Assembly: GCA_021613375.1 (NCBI GenBank)
Contig: CM038727.1
Span: 7,310,442 to 7,374,441, forward strand
Reading direction: 5' to 3'
Length of the DNA stretch: 64,000 nucleotides
DNA from: Megaleporinus macrocephalus
Taxonomy: Eukaryota; Chordata; Actinopteri; Characiformes; Anostomidae
Below the pieces are notes generated by a model. It was not told where the DNA came from. It saw only the letters and a program-made list of their open reading frames with translations, and ran no database searches. Both the position numbers and the translations under genes were made by a program. Within the stretch, counting starts at the first letter, position 1. Every line of letters begins with the position of its first letter. This document shows, in pieces, positions 23,009 through 34,681 of this stretch.

Positions 23009-25204
23009 ATGGGCTGGTTTTGGTATTGTGCCAGAGGGTCCCAATCTACTGCAGTTCAGACCACTAAAGACTCCACAGCTAACAAGAACATTTAACCGGT
23101 GTGACATTTGCAAACGCGAGCAAACACCAATATAATTATTAGTAGGGCTGGACCTGAGCATTTAACTATATCTGTTGGGCATGTTTTGGGAATTCAGATA
23201 CTTGGTTGTTTTATTTGGTGGGTTATTATTAGCATAATATTCTGACATTTCTCCTTGAACTACTTATAACACGACTTGGCGGCACTATAATACGCTTCAC
23301 CAGCATATTCTTGTACTACATTTATGAATACTTTTTAATTGCACTGCTAAAATATGGACATATATACACACACATCATCTCAGCTGGGGCGCCTGACATC
23401 CCACTAAACTCCCAGCAGTCATCTTTGCTTTAGTGCAGTGCTAGACCACATTTATTCTCAGGACAGCTGCCAATAGTGCCCTGCCATACTGGACCATCAC
23501 TAGGGCCGCAACAGACGCCCTTCTTCAGACCTTGTGTGGTTGACCAGTGCATGTACTGTGCTATTACACTCTTCCACCCCTAAACAGGCTTGGTAGACAG
23601 AGTGAATGCAGCACCCTCTGTGAGAAAAGCAGCCAGCCTGGAGGTCCGGCTATGCTTCCATGAGGAACGTATGCAGAATTTCTGAACAACATTCTCAGGT
23701 CACAACACTGCTGAACGTCACTTTCATCCACGTACTGCTATGAGGCCTGGAATTTTATTTCTTTTTCAAGGCCAACCTGTGAAACAAGGTATTAATATGC
23801 TGTTAAATAAATATTAAACAAAGTTGAACAGCCCTTGCTTTCAGGCCTGTAGGGTAAAAAACAAATACTATACCCATCTCACACTATGGCCACCCATGCA
23901 AGGTGTCAAAGAGGTTATTTTTCCTCCAAGCCTAGTGCACAGGCCTGTGGGCCACAGTTCAGAGAGCCAAACTAACCATTATGCAAGCGATGGCGAGTAA
24001 AACAACCATCTTCTATTGAGTTTCGTAATGTGGTTTAAAGAGAAAGCATAATAATTTCACTCTTCACTCAGACTGAGTCATGTGAGCAGACCCAATGAAC
24101 GGCCAGATAAACAATCAGCCCGTCTGTCCACAAACCAGTCTGGTTTAGTTTATAAAGGGAGATGTGTCTAAATTAATCAGAGAGGATTTCAACAGTAACG
24201 CTTAGACGGGCAGTTCATTTATAGACTACTACGTATACATTAAAGAGGGGAGCAACCGTCTCTCTCGCTGTATTATTATGCCGATCTGAAACCTGATGAT
24301 CTCAGTCAACAGCCACACAGCCGTGAAACCCATTCTCCCCGAATGGGAAGCCATCGAGACTCAGATAAGCAGGCAAATCCCTTGTACAAACATTAGGCTC
24401 AACTAGAGCCTGTTTACACCCTGCATTAACGTGTGTTTTCTGTTTGGATCATATCTGGATAAACTTTGGCCGGATTACACTGTTCACTAAAACGCGCACC
24501 CAGAGTGAGCAGGTGAGAGCCCGTTGTACTGTTGCCGTACAAAAAAATAAATAAATAAATCAACATATACACTGTTTCTGATTAAATTTTGTTTACTTTT
24601 CTCCCATTAGCATATGAGCTGTTAAGCTTGGCTGAGGCAGTTTAATCAGCCCAGAGTGCAAGAAAGCTCCATTCTTAATTTCATTGTTTACCCTTTAACC
24701 TGCTGGTCAGTAACCCATCACTGAAGGTTACTGGAGCAGGTGGAAGCGAACTCTTGCAGCGTGCCAAATGCGATGGCATGCAAATGACCTCCTGTAACCA
24801 AAACGGGTGAACTCGCATTCAAATCAGCATGAACCCTCACTCTCGACGAATGACGTGGAGCTCACATGTTGACAGAGAAATAAACTTTGGCACAAACAGA
24901 CCCAATGTTTACATGTTTCAGGAGAATCATAATTAAAACCCAGCATTTTAAGCAAAGTTTAATGTAACTGAAGGCTGTACAACACAGGACTGTACAAGGT
25001 AGTGCTCACTGCAACCCAGTCAGCAGTTGTTTAGATTAGTTAAGCCGTGTCTCAGTCACTGCATGACATAACCGTCAAAAGCAAATACAATGTTCTAAAC
25101 GCTTGTTTTGGAACGAAGACTTTAGAAACTAGAGCTCTGAAAGAGACCCAGATAACACTGGCAGTCAGTTACAAACGTTATTTGATCAAACGCCTACCTG
25201 ACAG
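23009..25204. other. Non-coding, nothing recognised
   Basis: About 2.2 kb without recognised repeats or supported exons. No asap1-like exon was found on the minus strand. Composition is close to single-copy intronic DNA. Confidence 0.45.
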
Positions 25205-26680
25205 CACTTAGGAACAAAGGCTGCCCAACACTATTTGGGCCACAAGACACCCAACACCATTTGGCCCAAGGTGACCCAAAAAGGCTACCCAACGTTGTTT
25301 TAGCCAAAGGTGACCCTAAAAAGACTACTCAACACTGTTTGGCCCAAGGCAAGGCAACCCTAAAAGGCTACCCGGTGCTGTTTGGTCTAAGGAGACCCTA
25401 AAAAGCCTACCTGATGCTGTTTGGCCAAAGGCGACCCAAAGAGGCTACCTGACGCTGTTTGGCCAAAGGCAAGGCAACCCTAAAGAGCTACCCGGTGCTG
25501 TTTGGTCCAAGGAGACCCTAAAAAGCCTACCTGATGCTGTTTGGCCAAAGGTGACCCAAAGAGGCTACCTGACGCTGTTTGGCCAAAGGCAAGGCAACTC
25601 TAAAAGGCTACCTGGTGCTGTTTGGTCCAAGGAGACCCTAAAAAGCCTACCTGATGCTGTTTGGTACGAGGTGACCCTAAAAAGCCTACCTGATGCTGTT
25701 TGGTACGAGGAGACCCTAAAAAGCCTACCTGATGCTGTTTGGTACGAGGAGACCCTAAAAAGCCTACCTGATGCTGTTTGGCCAAAGGCGACCCAAAGAG
25801 GCTACCTGATGCTGTTTGGCCAAAGGCGACCCAAAGAGGCTACCTGACGCTGTTTGGCCAAAGGCAAGGCAACTCTAAAAGGCTACCCGGTGCTGTTTGG
25901 TCCAAGGAGACCCTAAAAAGCCTACCTGATGCTGTTTGGTACGAGGAGACCCTAAAAAGCCTACCTGATGCTGTTTGGCCAAAGGTGACCCAAAGATGCC
26001 ATCTGACGATGTTTGGCCAAAGGTGACCCAAAGAGACCATCTGACAATGTTTGGCCAAAGGTGACCCAAAGAGACCATCTGACAATGTTTGGCCAAAGGG
26101 TACCCAAAAAGGCCACCCAACGCTGTTTGGTCCAAGGCAACCCGATGCTGGTTGGCCAAAGACTACCCAACAATATTTGGGCCAAAGGCTAAAAAAAGGT
26201 GACCCGGCACTGTTTGGTCCAAGGCAACCCGATGCTGGTTGGCCAAAGACTACCCAACAATATTTGGGCCAAAGGCTAAAAAAAGGTGACCCGGCACTGT
26301 TTGGCCCAAGGCAACCCAAAAAGGCTAAGTAATGTTGTTTGGCCCAAGGCAACCTGAAGCCGTTCGGCCAAAGACTACCCAAAAAGGTGACCCATGCTGT
26401 TTGGCCGAAGGAAACCTAAAACTGTTTGGCCAATAGCTACTCAATGCTATTTGGACCAAAGGCTACTCAAAAGGGCTACCAAACACTGCTTGGCTAAAGG
26501 CAACCCAACACTATTAGGCCAAAGTCTACCTAACGCTGTTGTGTCAAACAGAAACTAACGTTTTTGGCAAACGCAAACAAACACTACTCAGCCAAACAGT
26601 AGCCCAAACTATCTGACCAAACCTTACCAGACATTATTTGGCCAAACTCTACCACACGCTTCTTGGCCAACTATTTGGTT
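25205..26680. repeat. About 39-bp degenerate minisatellite (GCTGTTTGGCCAAAGG type)
   Basis: Tandem units built on CTGATGCTGTTTGGCCAAAGG plus CGACCCAAAGAGGCTACC. The core (about 25480-26100) is well conserved, and units become more diverged towards both ends. Open frames of up to 180 codons on both strands are period artefacts. The array ends about 200 bp from the asap1 splice donor, on the intron side. Confidence 0.9.
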
Positions 26681-26875
26681 ACTCAAACCTATTTCCTCAA
26701 AACTCTACCTCACACTGTTTGCAATCCTGTCAGACTCTTATCAACCACTTATACACCCCCACACCCCCCAACCTCAACACACTACAACCACATTCATCCA
26801 CACTCTCTCACACTCTCTCTCTCTCCATCCTCACTCCGGCTGCTGACTGCTCTCCTCCTCAGGAGGAGCTCTTAC

Positions 26876-27001
26876 CTCCTCCAGCACGCTGACGGTGTTC
26901 CTGCAGCTCTGAAGGCGGGTGGTGAAGCTGGACGTGGTGGGCGAGTTGTAATCCTCCGTCGTCTCCGAGAGAAACTCGGACACCGATATTTGATCCGGCA
27001 T
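26876..27001 (-). CDS. asap1: asap1, first recognisable coding exon (Arf GTPase-activating protein)
   Basis: ASAP1 is a cytoplasmic Arf-GAP of the BAR-PH-ArfGAP-ankyrin-SH3 family that couples Arf1/Arf5 GTP hydrolysis to membrane curvature, focal adhesions and podosomes. This exon encodes only the N-terminal 42 residues. The start MPDQISVSEF and the following TTEDYNSPTTSSFTTRL, CRNTV and VLEE match the known ASAP1 N-terminus much better than ASAP2, which has HEDYKAPTASS at this point. The exon ends in phase 0 with GAGGAG/GTAAGA on the minus strand. The frame stays open upstream of the ATG. A pyrimidine-rich tract ending GTGTAG at 27003 could be an acceptor, so this may be exon 2 behind a 5' exon, as in the mammalian isoform with an N-terminal extension. 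The rest of the gene lies beyond position 1. Confidence 0.85.
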
Positions 27002-27002
27002 C

Positions 27003-27660
27003 CTACACGGGCAGCGGTGGGGTATTTCCCAGAAAGAGTGACCACAAAAAAAGATGGAAAGGGTTCGTTCAGAAAGCCGAAAGCATGAAAAGAAAACAAA
27101 CAAACAAACTGCAGCAACTTCCGCGGCGCTGTGTTATCGATTAGCGGTGCCTGACTAACGTTAGCGGGCTAATAAACAGTAAACAGCGGAGAGACGGGCG
27201 AAAGGGGGGAAAACCAACGGTCCCAGCTCGTGCGGGTCGGTTTAGCGGCCGTTTCAGGGCTCGGCGTAACGTCCTCTCTCACTCCCTCCTACCGGGAACC
27301 TCTGGCTTGAATAATAATGTCTCGACGGTTTGTCTGCGGGCTCCAGCAGACACGGTGTGGACTGAACACCCGTTAGCAGCAGCAGCGGCGGCGGATGAAC
27401 ACATTCCGGGTGATGTTCAAACCGTCCCCGCTCGCGGCGCCGCGACAACACGACCACATTTCACCGTGAAATAACCACTGTTTTCCGCTGGTTTGCCTCG
27501 CCGGGTGTCGTCTGCTCTCTCGTCAGACTGTAGCCTCCGTTAAATGCGCAATATGTGACATCCGTACACTCTCTCTCACTCTCTCACTCTGCTGCTGTCT
27601 CTCTCTCTCCATCCACCCACTGTTGGTAAAGCCGGGCTCTGCGCATGCGCCGCGATGCCT
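27003..27660 (-). promoter_or_regulatory. asap1: CpG-rich promoter / 5' region of asap1
   Basis: The interval 27120-27660 is dense in CG dinucleotides and GC-rich, in contrast to its AT-rich surroundings. It lies immediately upstream of the asap1 exon on the minus strand, as expected of a vertebrate CpG-island promoter with 5' UTR. A weak donor-like CCCG/GTAGGA lies at about 27292 on the minus strand and could end a non-coding first exon. A 67-codon minus-strand frame at 27254-27457 shows no similarity I recognise. Confidence 0.6.
27640..27651. promoter_or_regulatory. NRF1-type palindrome
   Basis: TGCGCATGCGCC fits the NRF1 consensus (YGCGCAYGCGCR) exactly except for the last base. It lies at the outer edge of the CpG-rich region, a typical position for this site in housekeeping promoters. 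Binding is inferred. Confidence 0.55.
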
Positions 27661-27730
27661 CACATGACGGGCTGTTCTTGTTTCTTGTTCAGTGAACAGG
27701 CGGCTTCACTCCAGCTGTTCTGTGAGGATG

Positions 27731-28090
27731 GGCGATTCCATCGTTTTCATTTCGATATCGATTAATACCCAAAATAATATCCCGATATTGATACTGATTT
27801 TATTTGTTTTTATTATTTTGTGTGTATAAACTTGCGACCACTTCTACAGTGAAAACTAATAAACGTGGACGTTTGTTTTTAAAGGGGAATTCCATCCATA
27901 TTTTCAAAATTTCAAAATCAGTTATTGATGTAAACAGAGTTAGCATTTGCATTCGTTTTTAAAGAGGAATTCCATCAATATTTTTTGAATTTCTAAATGC
28001 TGGAGATGTGCATTCATTTTTTTAAATTCTCACATTTAACAAATGTATTACATAGAATTAAAAAAAGGTGGAATTTCCCTTTTAAATAAA
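27731..28090. mobile_element. Fragments of dispersed repeats (AAAGGGGAATTCCA type)
   Basis: Two direct blocks, TTTTTAAAGGGGAATTCCAT (27879) and TTTTTAAAGAGGAATTCCAT (27957), and the inverted GGAATTTCCCTTTTAAA at 28071 suggest a worn foldback element. Related ends occur at 32556, 35946 and 41731. The block at 27731-27820 (CGATATCGATTAATACCC) looks like an end of another hAT-like element. Confidence 0.35.
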
Positions 28091-28122
28091 CCAATTGTTC
28101 AGAGGACTGAGCCCCATACGTG

Positions 28123-28123
<1 letters not shown>

Positions 28124-28196
<73 letters not shown>
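28124..28196. repeat. (TA)n(TG)n compound microsatellite
   Basis: A short TA run is followed by about 55 bp of uninterrupted TG, directly abutting the 39-bp minisatellite. Confidence 0.95.
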
Positions 28197-28197
<1 letters not shown>

Positions 28198-28200
<3 letters not shown>

Positions 28201-30578
28201 GGAATGAAGGGATGAAGGAACAGTGTTGGTGATGATAAAGGAATGAAGGGATAAAGGAACAGTGTTGATGATGATAAAGAAATGAAGGAACAGTGTTGGT
28301 GATGATAAAGGAATGAAGGGATGAAGGAACAGTGTTGGTGATGATAAAGGAATGAAGGGATGAAGGAACAGTGTTGGTGATGATAAAGGAATGAAGAGAT
28401 GAAGGAACAGTGTTGGTGATGATAAAGGAATGTAGGGATGAAGGAACAGTGTTGGTGATGATAAAGGAATGAAGGGATGAAGGAACAGTGTTGATGATGA
28501 TAAAGGAATGTAGGGATGAAGGAACAGTGTTGATGATGATAAATGAATGAAGGGATGAAGGAACAGTGTTGGTGATGATAAAGGAATGAAGAGATGAAGG
28601 AACAGTGTTGGTGATGATAAAGAAATGAAGGAACAGTGTTGGTGATGATAAAGGAATGAAGGGATGAAGGAACAGTGTTGGTGATGATAAAGGAATGAAG
28701 GGATAAAGGAACATTGTTGGTGATGATAAAGAAATGAAGGAACAGTGTTGGTGATGATAAAGGAATGAAGGGATGAAGGAACAGTGTTGGTGATGATAAA
28801 GGAATGAAGGGATGAAGGAACAGTGTTGGTGATGATAAAGGAATGAAGGGATGAAGGAACAGTGTTGGTGGTGATAAAGGAATGAAGAGATGCAGGAACA
28901 GTGTTGGTGATAAAGGAATGAAGAGATGAAGGAACAGTGTTGGTGATGATAAAGGAATGTAGGGATGAAGGAACAGTGTTGGTGATGATAAAGGAATGAA
29001 GGGATAAAGGAACAGTGTTGGTGATGATAAAGAAATGAAGGAACAGTGTTGGTGGTGATAAAGGAAAGAAGGGATGAAGGAACAGTGTTGGTGGTGATAA
29101 AGGAATGAAGGGATGAAGGAACAGTGTTGGTGGTGATAAAGGAATGAAGGGATGAAGGAACAGTGTTGGTGATGATAAAGGAATGAAGGGATGAAGGAAC
29201 AGTGTTGGTGGTGATAAAGGAATGAAGAGATGCAGGAACAGTGTTGGTGATAAAGGAATGAAGAGATGGAGGAACAGTGTTGGTGATGATAAAGGAATGT
29301 AGGGATGAAGGAACAGTGTTGGTGATGATAAAGGAATGAAGGGATGAAGGAACAGTGTTGATGATGATAAAGGAATGTAGGGATGAAGGAACAGTGTTGA
29401 TGATGATAAATGAATGAAGGGATGAAGGAACAGTGTTGGTGATGATAAAGGAATGAAGGGATGAAGGAACAGTGTTGGTGATGATAAAGGAATGAAGGAA
29501 TGAAGGAACAGTGTTGGTGATGATAAAGGAATGAAGGGATAAAGGAACAGTGTTGGTGATGATAAAAAAATGAAGGATCAGTGTTGGTGATGACAAAGGA
29601 ATGAAGGGATGAAGGAACAGTGTTGGTGATGATAAAGGAATGAAGGGATGAAGGAACAGTGTTGGTGATGATAAAGGAATGAAGGGATGAACTACCAGTG
29701 TTGGTGATGATAAAGGAATGAAGGGATGAAGGAACAGTGTTGGTGGTGATAAAGGAATGAAGAGATGCAGGAACAGTGTTGGTGATAAAGGAATGAAGAG
29801 ATGAAGGAACAGTGTTGGTGATGATAAAGGAATGAAGGGATGAAGTACCAGTGTTGGTGATGATAAAGGAATGAAGGGATGAAGGAACAGTGTTGGTGGT
29901 GATAAAGGGATGAAGGGATGAAGGAACAGTGTTGGTGATGATAAATGAATGAAGGGATGAAGGAACAGTGTTGGTGATGATAAAGGAATGAAGGGATGAA
30001 GTACCAGTGTTGGTGATGATAAAGGAATGAAGGGATGAAGGAACAGTGTTGGTGGTGATAAAGGGATGAAGGGATGAAGGAACAGTGTTGGTGATGATAA
30101 AGGAATGAAGGAATGAAGGAACAGTGTTGGTGGTGATAAATGAATGAAAAGATGTAGGAACAGTGTTGGTGGTGATAAAGGAATGAAGGAATGAAGGAAC
30201 AGTGTTGGCGATGATAAAGGAATGAAGGGATGAAGGAACAGTGTTGGTGATGATAAAGGAATGAAGAGATGAAGGAACAGTGTTGGTGATGATAAATGAA
30301 TGAAGGGGTGAAGGAACAGTGTTGGTGATGATAAAGGAATGAAGAGATGAAGGAACAGTGTTGGTGATGATAAAGGAATGAAGGGATGAAGGAACAGTGT
30401 TGGTGGTGATAAAGGAATGAAGAGATGAAGGAACAGTGTTGGTGATGATAAAGGAATGAAGGGATGAAGGAACAGTGTTGGTGATGATAAAGGAATGAAG
30501 GGATGAAGGAACAGTGTTGGTGATGATAAAGGAATGAAGGGATGAAGGAACAGTGTTGGTGATGATAAAGGAATGAAG
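28198..30578. repeat. 39-bp minisatellite, about 60 units
   Basis: The unit is GGAATGAAGGGATGAAGGAA followed by CAGTGTTGGTGATGATAAA, with regular shorter variants (AAAGAAATGAAGGAACAG; GTGTTGGTGATAAAGG). Composite blocks recur: the GAGATGCAGGAACAG variant followed by the short unit appears at about 28886, 29226 and 29764. The 504-codon minus-strand frame of NTVPSSLHSFIIT-like repeats is an artefact of the 39-bp period. Confidence 0.95.
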
Positions 30579-32139
30579 GTTTATCTTGCTATGTTTTTGG
30601 TGATGCTGGTGAGTTTTAACTCTGAAACTGGTTTGTGTGGGCGGAGCCAGAGAGACATCAACCCTGTGATTGGTTAGTAAATGCTTAGGTAAGCTCTACC
30701 CAAGATTAGGACCACCCAGTTTACAAGGATAGGAGAGAAATATGATTAAATATATGTCACTCATTCACAACACATACTGTGTGGCCCAGAAAAACAAGAT
30801 TAACTTGATTAGAAAGAAAACGCAGACCTAGATCTTCTTGGGCTTTAAGTTTAATCATTATAAATAATAAACGCATGATGTCACCAGTTGTGTTTACCAT
30901 GGATGAGTTGCGTTATTAATGATAAATAGACAGCAGGGCCAGTAAATGGCCTCTTGTGTCACCCACCTCAACACTCACCACTGTTGTTCACCACCCTGTC
31001 TTCTATTCCAGCTTATCTTCTCTATGGAATTCATTCACAGCATAGATACTTCATCCCGCTCCCGCCCGCAGTCCCATACAAGACAAGGGTAGATGTTCAA
31101 CACTCTATTCCCGTCCTAATAATTTGTCTCCCTTGCCGCCTACCATCCAAGCGCCTTCTATTGTGGGTCTACATCATTTTTTAAACCATTGTATTGAACT
31201 ATTACTAAAACTAAGCTGTATCTAAATCTACTGTGATTGTATTGAATGCCATTCTAGCCATTAATCATTGGACAGGGTACAATATCAGTGGTCAACAGTG
31301 AGCCAGCCAGCGTCTAAGCAGAGTTCAGACTGGTTCTTCACGATTATGTACCAGAATGAAGTCTTTATCTTTAAACAGGGTGGGATACATACTGAGAACT
31401 GGAAGCTGTGAGTAGATTTGGATCTCTTACCGGTTCCATAAGGAGTCTTTTGAGGAAAAACTTGACAAACGAGACGAGGATGATCTCATGACTTCACAGC
31501 CAATCTGGAACAACCACATGAATACAATACATGATATGTGTATAGAGAATAACTAGACAGTCATAGCGTTCCCCATTCAGTCCTATTATTAGACACCCAC
31601 TAATGATGGTGGACACACTTCTGCTTCGGATGGTCTAAGCTCGCTGCTATTGATAGGCTTAATTGACCTTCCAATAGAAAAACAATCCACAAGCTGCCTT
31701 GTTGGCTTTGTCGTGTGTTTTGTCGCCATGGTTATATCCTTTACTCCAGCCTGCTGCTCATAGGAGTCCATTGTATCCACAGAAGCAAACAGTTTCAACC
31801 TCTGGACCTACCCAGTTCGTGCCAGCCGGTTAATGTCCATCCAGTGAAATGTAAGGGCAGTGGAAGTTCTCTCTTGTTCTCTTCATGTTCCCCTCGTTTC
31901 TCGCCGCCACCCTCAACCCAGTGAGCTCAGCAGAGAGAGAGAGAGAGAGAGAGAGAGTGTGTGTGAGAGAAGAGGAAGGGAGAAGCGACCATGAGTGCAG
32001 AAAAACAGTCCGTCACAATGGGACACAGGATCCAGAAGTTCTCAGGATCAGGAAAAGAGGACGTGCACGCGCCCCTCTGAAGGAAACGTGAGCGCGCACT
32101 CTGGTTCACCCTGTCCAGACACAAGTACATACATCTGTC
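30579..32139. other. Non-coding, no supported gene; short GA microsatellite
   Basis: Single-copy-like DNA. A (GA)n tract lies at 31933-31958. A plus-strand ATG at 31991 after a purine-rich leader opens only 29 codons. A pyrimidine-tract acceptor-like site (CTTCTATTCCAG at about 31010) precedes a 50-codon open stretch, but no matching donor or similarity supports an exon. Confidence 0.4.
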
Positions 32140-32480
32140 TATACAGCTGCACTTACTGTTCCACATATACAACATGTTATCAGCTCCACTGACCATACAG
32201 GAGCTCCACTTACAGACTGTAGTTCATCTGATTCTCTGTATACTTTATTACTCTGTTCTTTAATGATCAGGACCCCCACAGGACCACCACAGAGCAGGTA
32301 TTATTAGGGAGGTGGATCATTCTCAGCACTGCAGGGACACTGGCGGTGTGTTAGAGTATGCTGGTGTGAGTGAATCAGACACAGCAGTGCTGCTGGAGTG
32401 TTTAAACACTGTGTCCACTCACTGTCCACTCTATTAGACACTCCTACTACTTGCTGGTCCACCTTGTAGATGTAAAGTCA
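32140..32480. mobile_element. Long-TIR foldback element fragment (CCACCACAGAGCAGG family)
   Basis: Contains CAGGACCCCCACAGGACCAC, CAGAGCAGGTATTATTAGGG, CATTCTCAGCACTGCAG and CACTGTCCACTCTATTAGAC in the order of a widespread fish foldback DNA element whose outer ends read GGCTGATCGGTGTA (one such end is at 53145). Other pieces lie at 34780, 36000, 49943 and 52985. No coding capacity; class uncertain. Confidence 0.65.
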
Positions 32481-32687
32481 GAGACAGTAGCTCATCTGCG
32501 GCTTCACAGTTTGTGTTCCTCTAGACACTGAGGTGATAAACTAGAGACGATGAGTTAAGGGGGAAGTCCACCAACATTTCAAAATGTCTAAATAATTCAG
32601 GCACTGGGATGTAAACACAGCCATCCGGACTGGTTTCATAAAATAGTTAATTATAGAGAAACATTTATTATAATCATGGGTTAAAAC

Positions 32688-33062
32688 TAGTGTTGCACCG
32701 ATACCGATACCGTATCGGTATCGGCAATAGAGAGCGCCGATACCATGAAGCCTATTGACTAAATGGCTGCACGTGTTTCTGCATTGTGGCAATTTTTATT
32801 TATTCATAGCTCTGAAACTTTTTAATGTGCAGTTACTCAACCAGTAAATGGTTTTCTTTCAAGGTTATAATATCTTATTCAGGATAAGACATAAACAAAT
32901 ACAACATATAAAAGTGGAACCCTATAAACATCAGGATTTATAACCATATATGTCATTTAAGTCAGAGTTGGTATCGGTATCGGTACTCAGTATCGGCAGA
33001 TACCTGAAAAGCTGGTATCGGTATTGGTATCGGTAAGGAAAAGTGGTATCGGTGCATCCCTA
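32688..33062 (+). mobile_element. hAT-like MITE with GGTATCGGTGCA ends
   Basis: TIRs are TAGTGTTGCACCGATACC on the left and, reversed, TAGGGATGCACCGATACC on the right. Flanking 8-bp repeats are GTTAAAAC (32680-32687) and GTGAAAAC (33063-33070), one mismatch. The 375-bp element is non-coding. Confidence 0.85.
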
Positions 33063-33450
33063 GTGAAAACTCTTTTTTAAGCCAAAGCTTCGTCTTAAGA
33101 CTACCATAAAACAACTTGTGTCAGACATCAGGCAGTGTACATTCAAAAATCTCATATAATAACTTTCTTTGAGGGAGTTTTTAAAGGCGGACGTCTGGTT
33201 CCATTCACCACCACTGTGAACAGTTCTTTAGGTATAGTGCAGCCTTTCACCCCAAACCACTCTGAATGGCTCTGTTTACATCTTAACCTTTTATATATGT
33301 AGAGTTTTTGAAAACCAGTGGTCTCTTTAACTCACTATGGCATCTTTCAGCAGATGTTACTGCACAACTTGTAGTGTAACATACTGGAAGAAGGTTTACT
33401 GCGTCCTCCAGAGAGGTTTAATGTAAAACGGTTTACTGCAGGGAAACTTA
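33063..33450. other. Non-coding with a GGACGTCTGGTTCCATTCAC repeat block
   Basis: The block at about 33167-33270 (GAGGGAGTTTTTAAAGGCGG, then CCACCACTGTGAACAG) recurs at 34690-34760, 34912-34995 and, inverted, at 41810-41885 and 58305-58445. It is a small dispersed repeat of unknown class. Confidence 0.45.
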
Positions 33451-34051
33451 TGGGCTGTGTCTCAAATCCTAGTGAGCTCCTACATAGGCAGCATTTTACG
33501 TCATAGTATGCGCTCCCGACAAGTAGACTGTCCCAATTCTTACATACCTTAAACATGCTGTCTACTGAGGAACCTTATTTAGACCTGATTTTAAGAAGCA
33601 TTGAATCTTCCTCAGCCGCTAAGACAATCCCATGATGCAACACAGGCTAATCTACGAGCAGTGAAGTGGTTTTAAAATGTGAGTTATTTTGATTCTCTCT
33701 GGAGTTTTAATGTGTTTCTGGTCATATAATCACACAAAACAGTTTTTATTATCAACTCTGTAACGAGTCCTTCACCATTTAGCAGTTTTATACTCGAGAC
33801 ATTAGCATTTATGCTAACAGATTTTTAAGCCTCGGGCTATTGTTTTCGATGCCGGCCGATAGCTTAGCAACCAGCTAAACCACCTGTCGTGTGCTGCAGT
33901 GGTCGGGAACAAGCCGTGACGCAGTCTCTCTCTAACTAGAGCGTCTCAGTAATCTGTTTTATGAGGAGAGATGAGGAGAGAACACTGATACTTACACAGC
34001 TGCTACCTAGACAGCCTACTTAGACACTCACTAGGGTTTGAGACACAGCCA
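33451..34051. mobile_element. MITE with GGCTGTGTCTCAAA inverted ends
   Basis: Left end TGGGCTGTGTCTCAAATCCT and the reversed right end TGGCTGTGTCTCAAACCCT are imperfect inverted repeats extending about 40 bp inward (CTAGTGAG, then CTAxxTAGGC). The core is about 600 bp and non-coding. No clear target duplication. PIF/Harbinger or hAT are both possible. Confidence 0.7.
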
Positions 34052-34107
34052 TAGACTCTAATTTCTTTACAGTGGTGGTGATGACAGCCTTGGGTCACCA
34101 TGTCTAC

Positions 34108-34410
34108 AACACAAATATCCATTCATCCATTATATTCAACTTTATCCCACTAGTCAGGGTCACTGGAGCCAATCCCAGCCTCATGGGGCGAAGGCAGGGT
34201 ACACCATGGACAGGTCACCAGTCCATCACATGGCCAACACACACTCACCAATCAACATAACATGCATGTGTTTGGACTGTGGGAGGAAACCGGAGTACCT
34301 GGAGGACCCACTCAGGCACGAAGAGAACATACACACTCCACACAGAACGGCCCAGACCGGGAATCCAACCCAGATCTTCTAACTGTGAGGAGACAGTGCT
34401 GACCACTACA
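34108..34410 (+). mobile_element. Dispersed fish retroposon-like repeat (GGACTGTGGGAGGAAACC family)
   Basis: Runs from TCCATTCATCCATTATATTC through GGGTCACTGGAGCCAATCCC, GGACTGTGGGAGGAAACCGG and CGGGAATCCAACCCAGA to the GTGCTGACCACTACAC end. This block order is a very common fish repeat. A shorter fragment is at 14371. Class (SINE or LINE tail) is uncertain. Confidence 0.65.
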
Positions 34411-34681
34411 CAAACATAAACTAATCTTATCTGCCATCCTAACCACCCAAACCACCAACTTGTGGTTGAAGTTCTTATATCTAATGTTGATGATGGTGAA
34501 ATATTGGTTAATCCTAATTTTCTTTGGGGACTATTTGGGGACTATTTGTTCTCTACAACACCCTACATGTATCCCTCCACCAGGAATGAATTAAAATCAA
34601 TGGATTCTAACTCCTTGTAGGCCAAAGGTTCATCTTGGAAAGATCTTAAAGCAATGTTTAGGCAGTGTATATTCAACAATG

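Larger units (their letters stand above)
1..26875 (-). other. asap1: Probable asap1 intron, partial
   Basis: The first recognisable asap1 exon ends at 26876 with a minus-strand donor, so transcription continues towards position 1. I found no further asap1 exon (the BAR-domain continuation normally starts with an ALDQDR-like stretch) on the minus strand of this interval, so all of it is inferred to be one long intron that runs off the window. It is filled with minisatellites, MITEs and SINE fragments listed separately. Long first introns are usual for this gene family. Confidence 0.6.

Noticed and set aside
28082..29596. Minus-strand 504-codon frame, serine/leucine-rich repeats
   Set aside because: 39-bp array. 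The frame shifts among repeat registers wherever a short unit occurs, which a real gene would not tolerate.
31991..32080. Short plus-strand frame after a purine-rich leader, starting MSAEKQSVTMGHR
   Set aside because: Only 29 codons, with no in-frame donor before the stop. Similarity unknown; too weak for a gene call.
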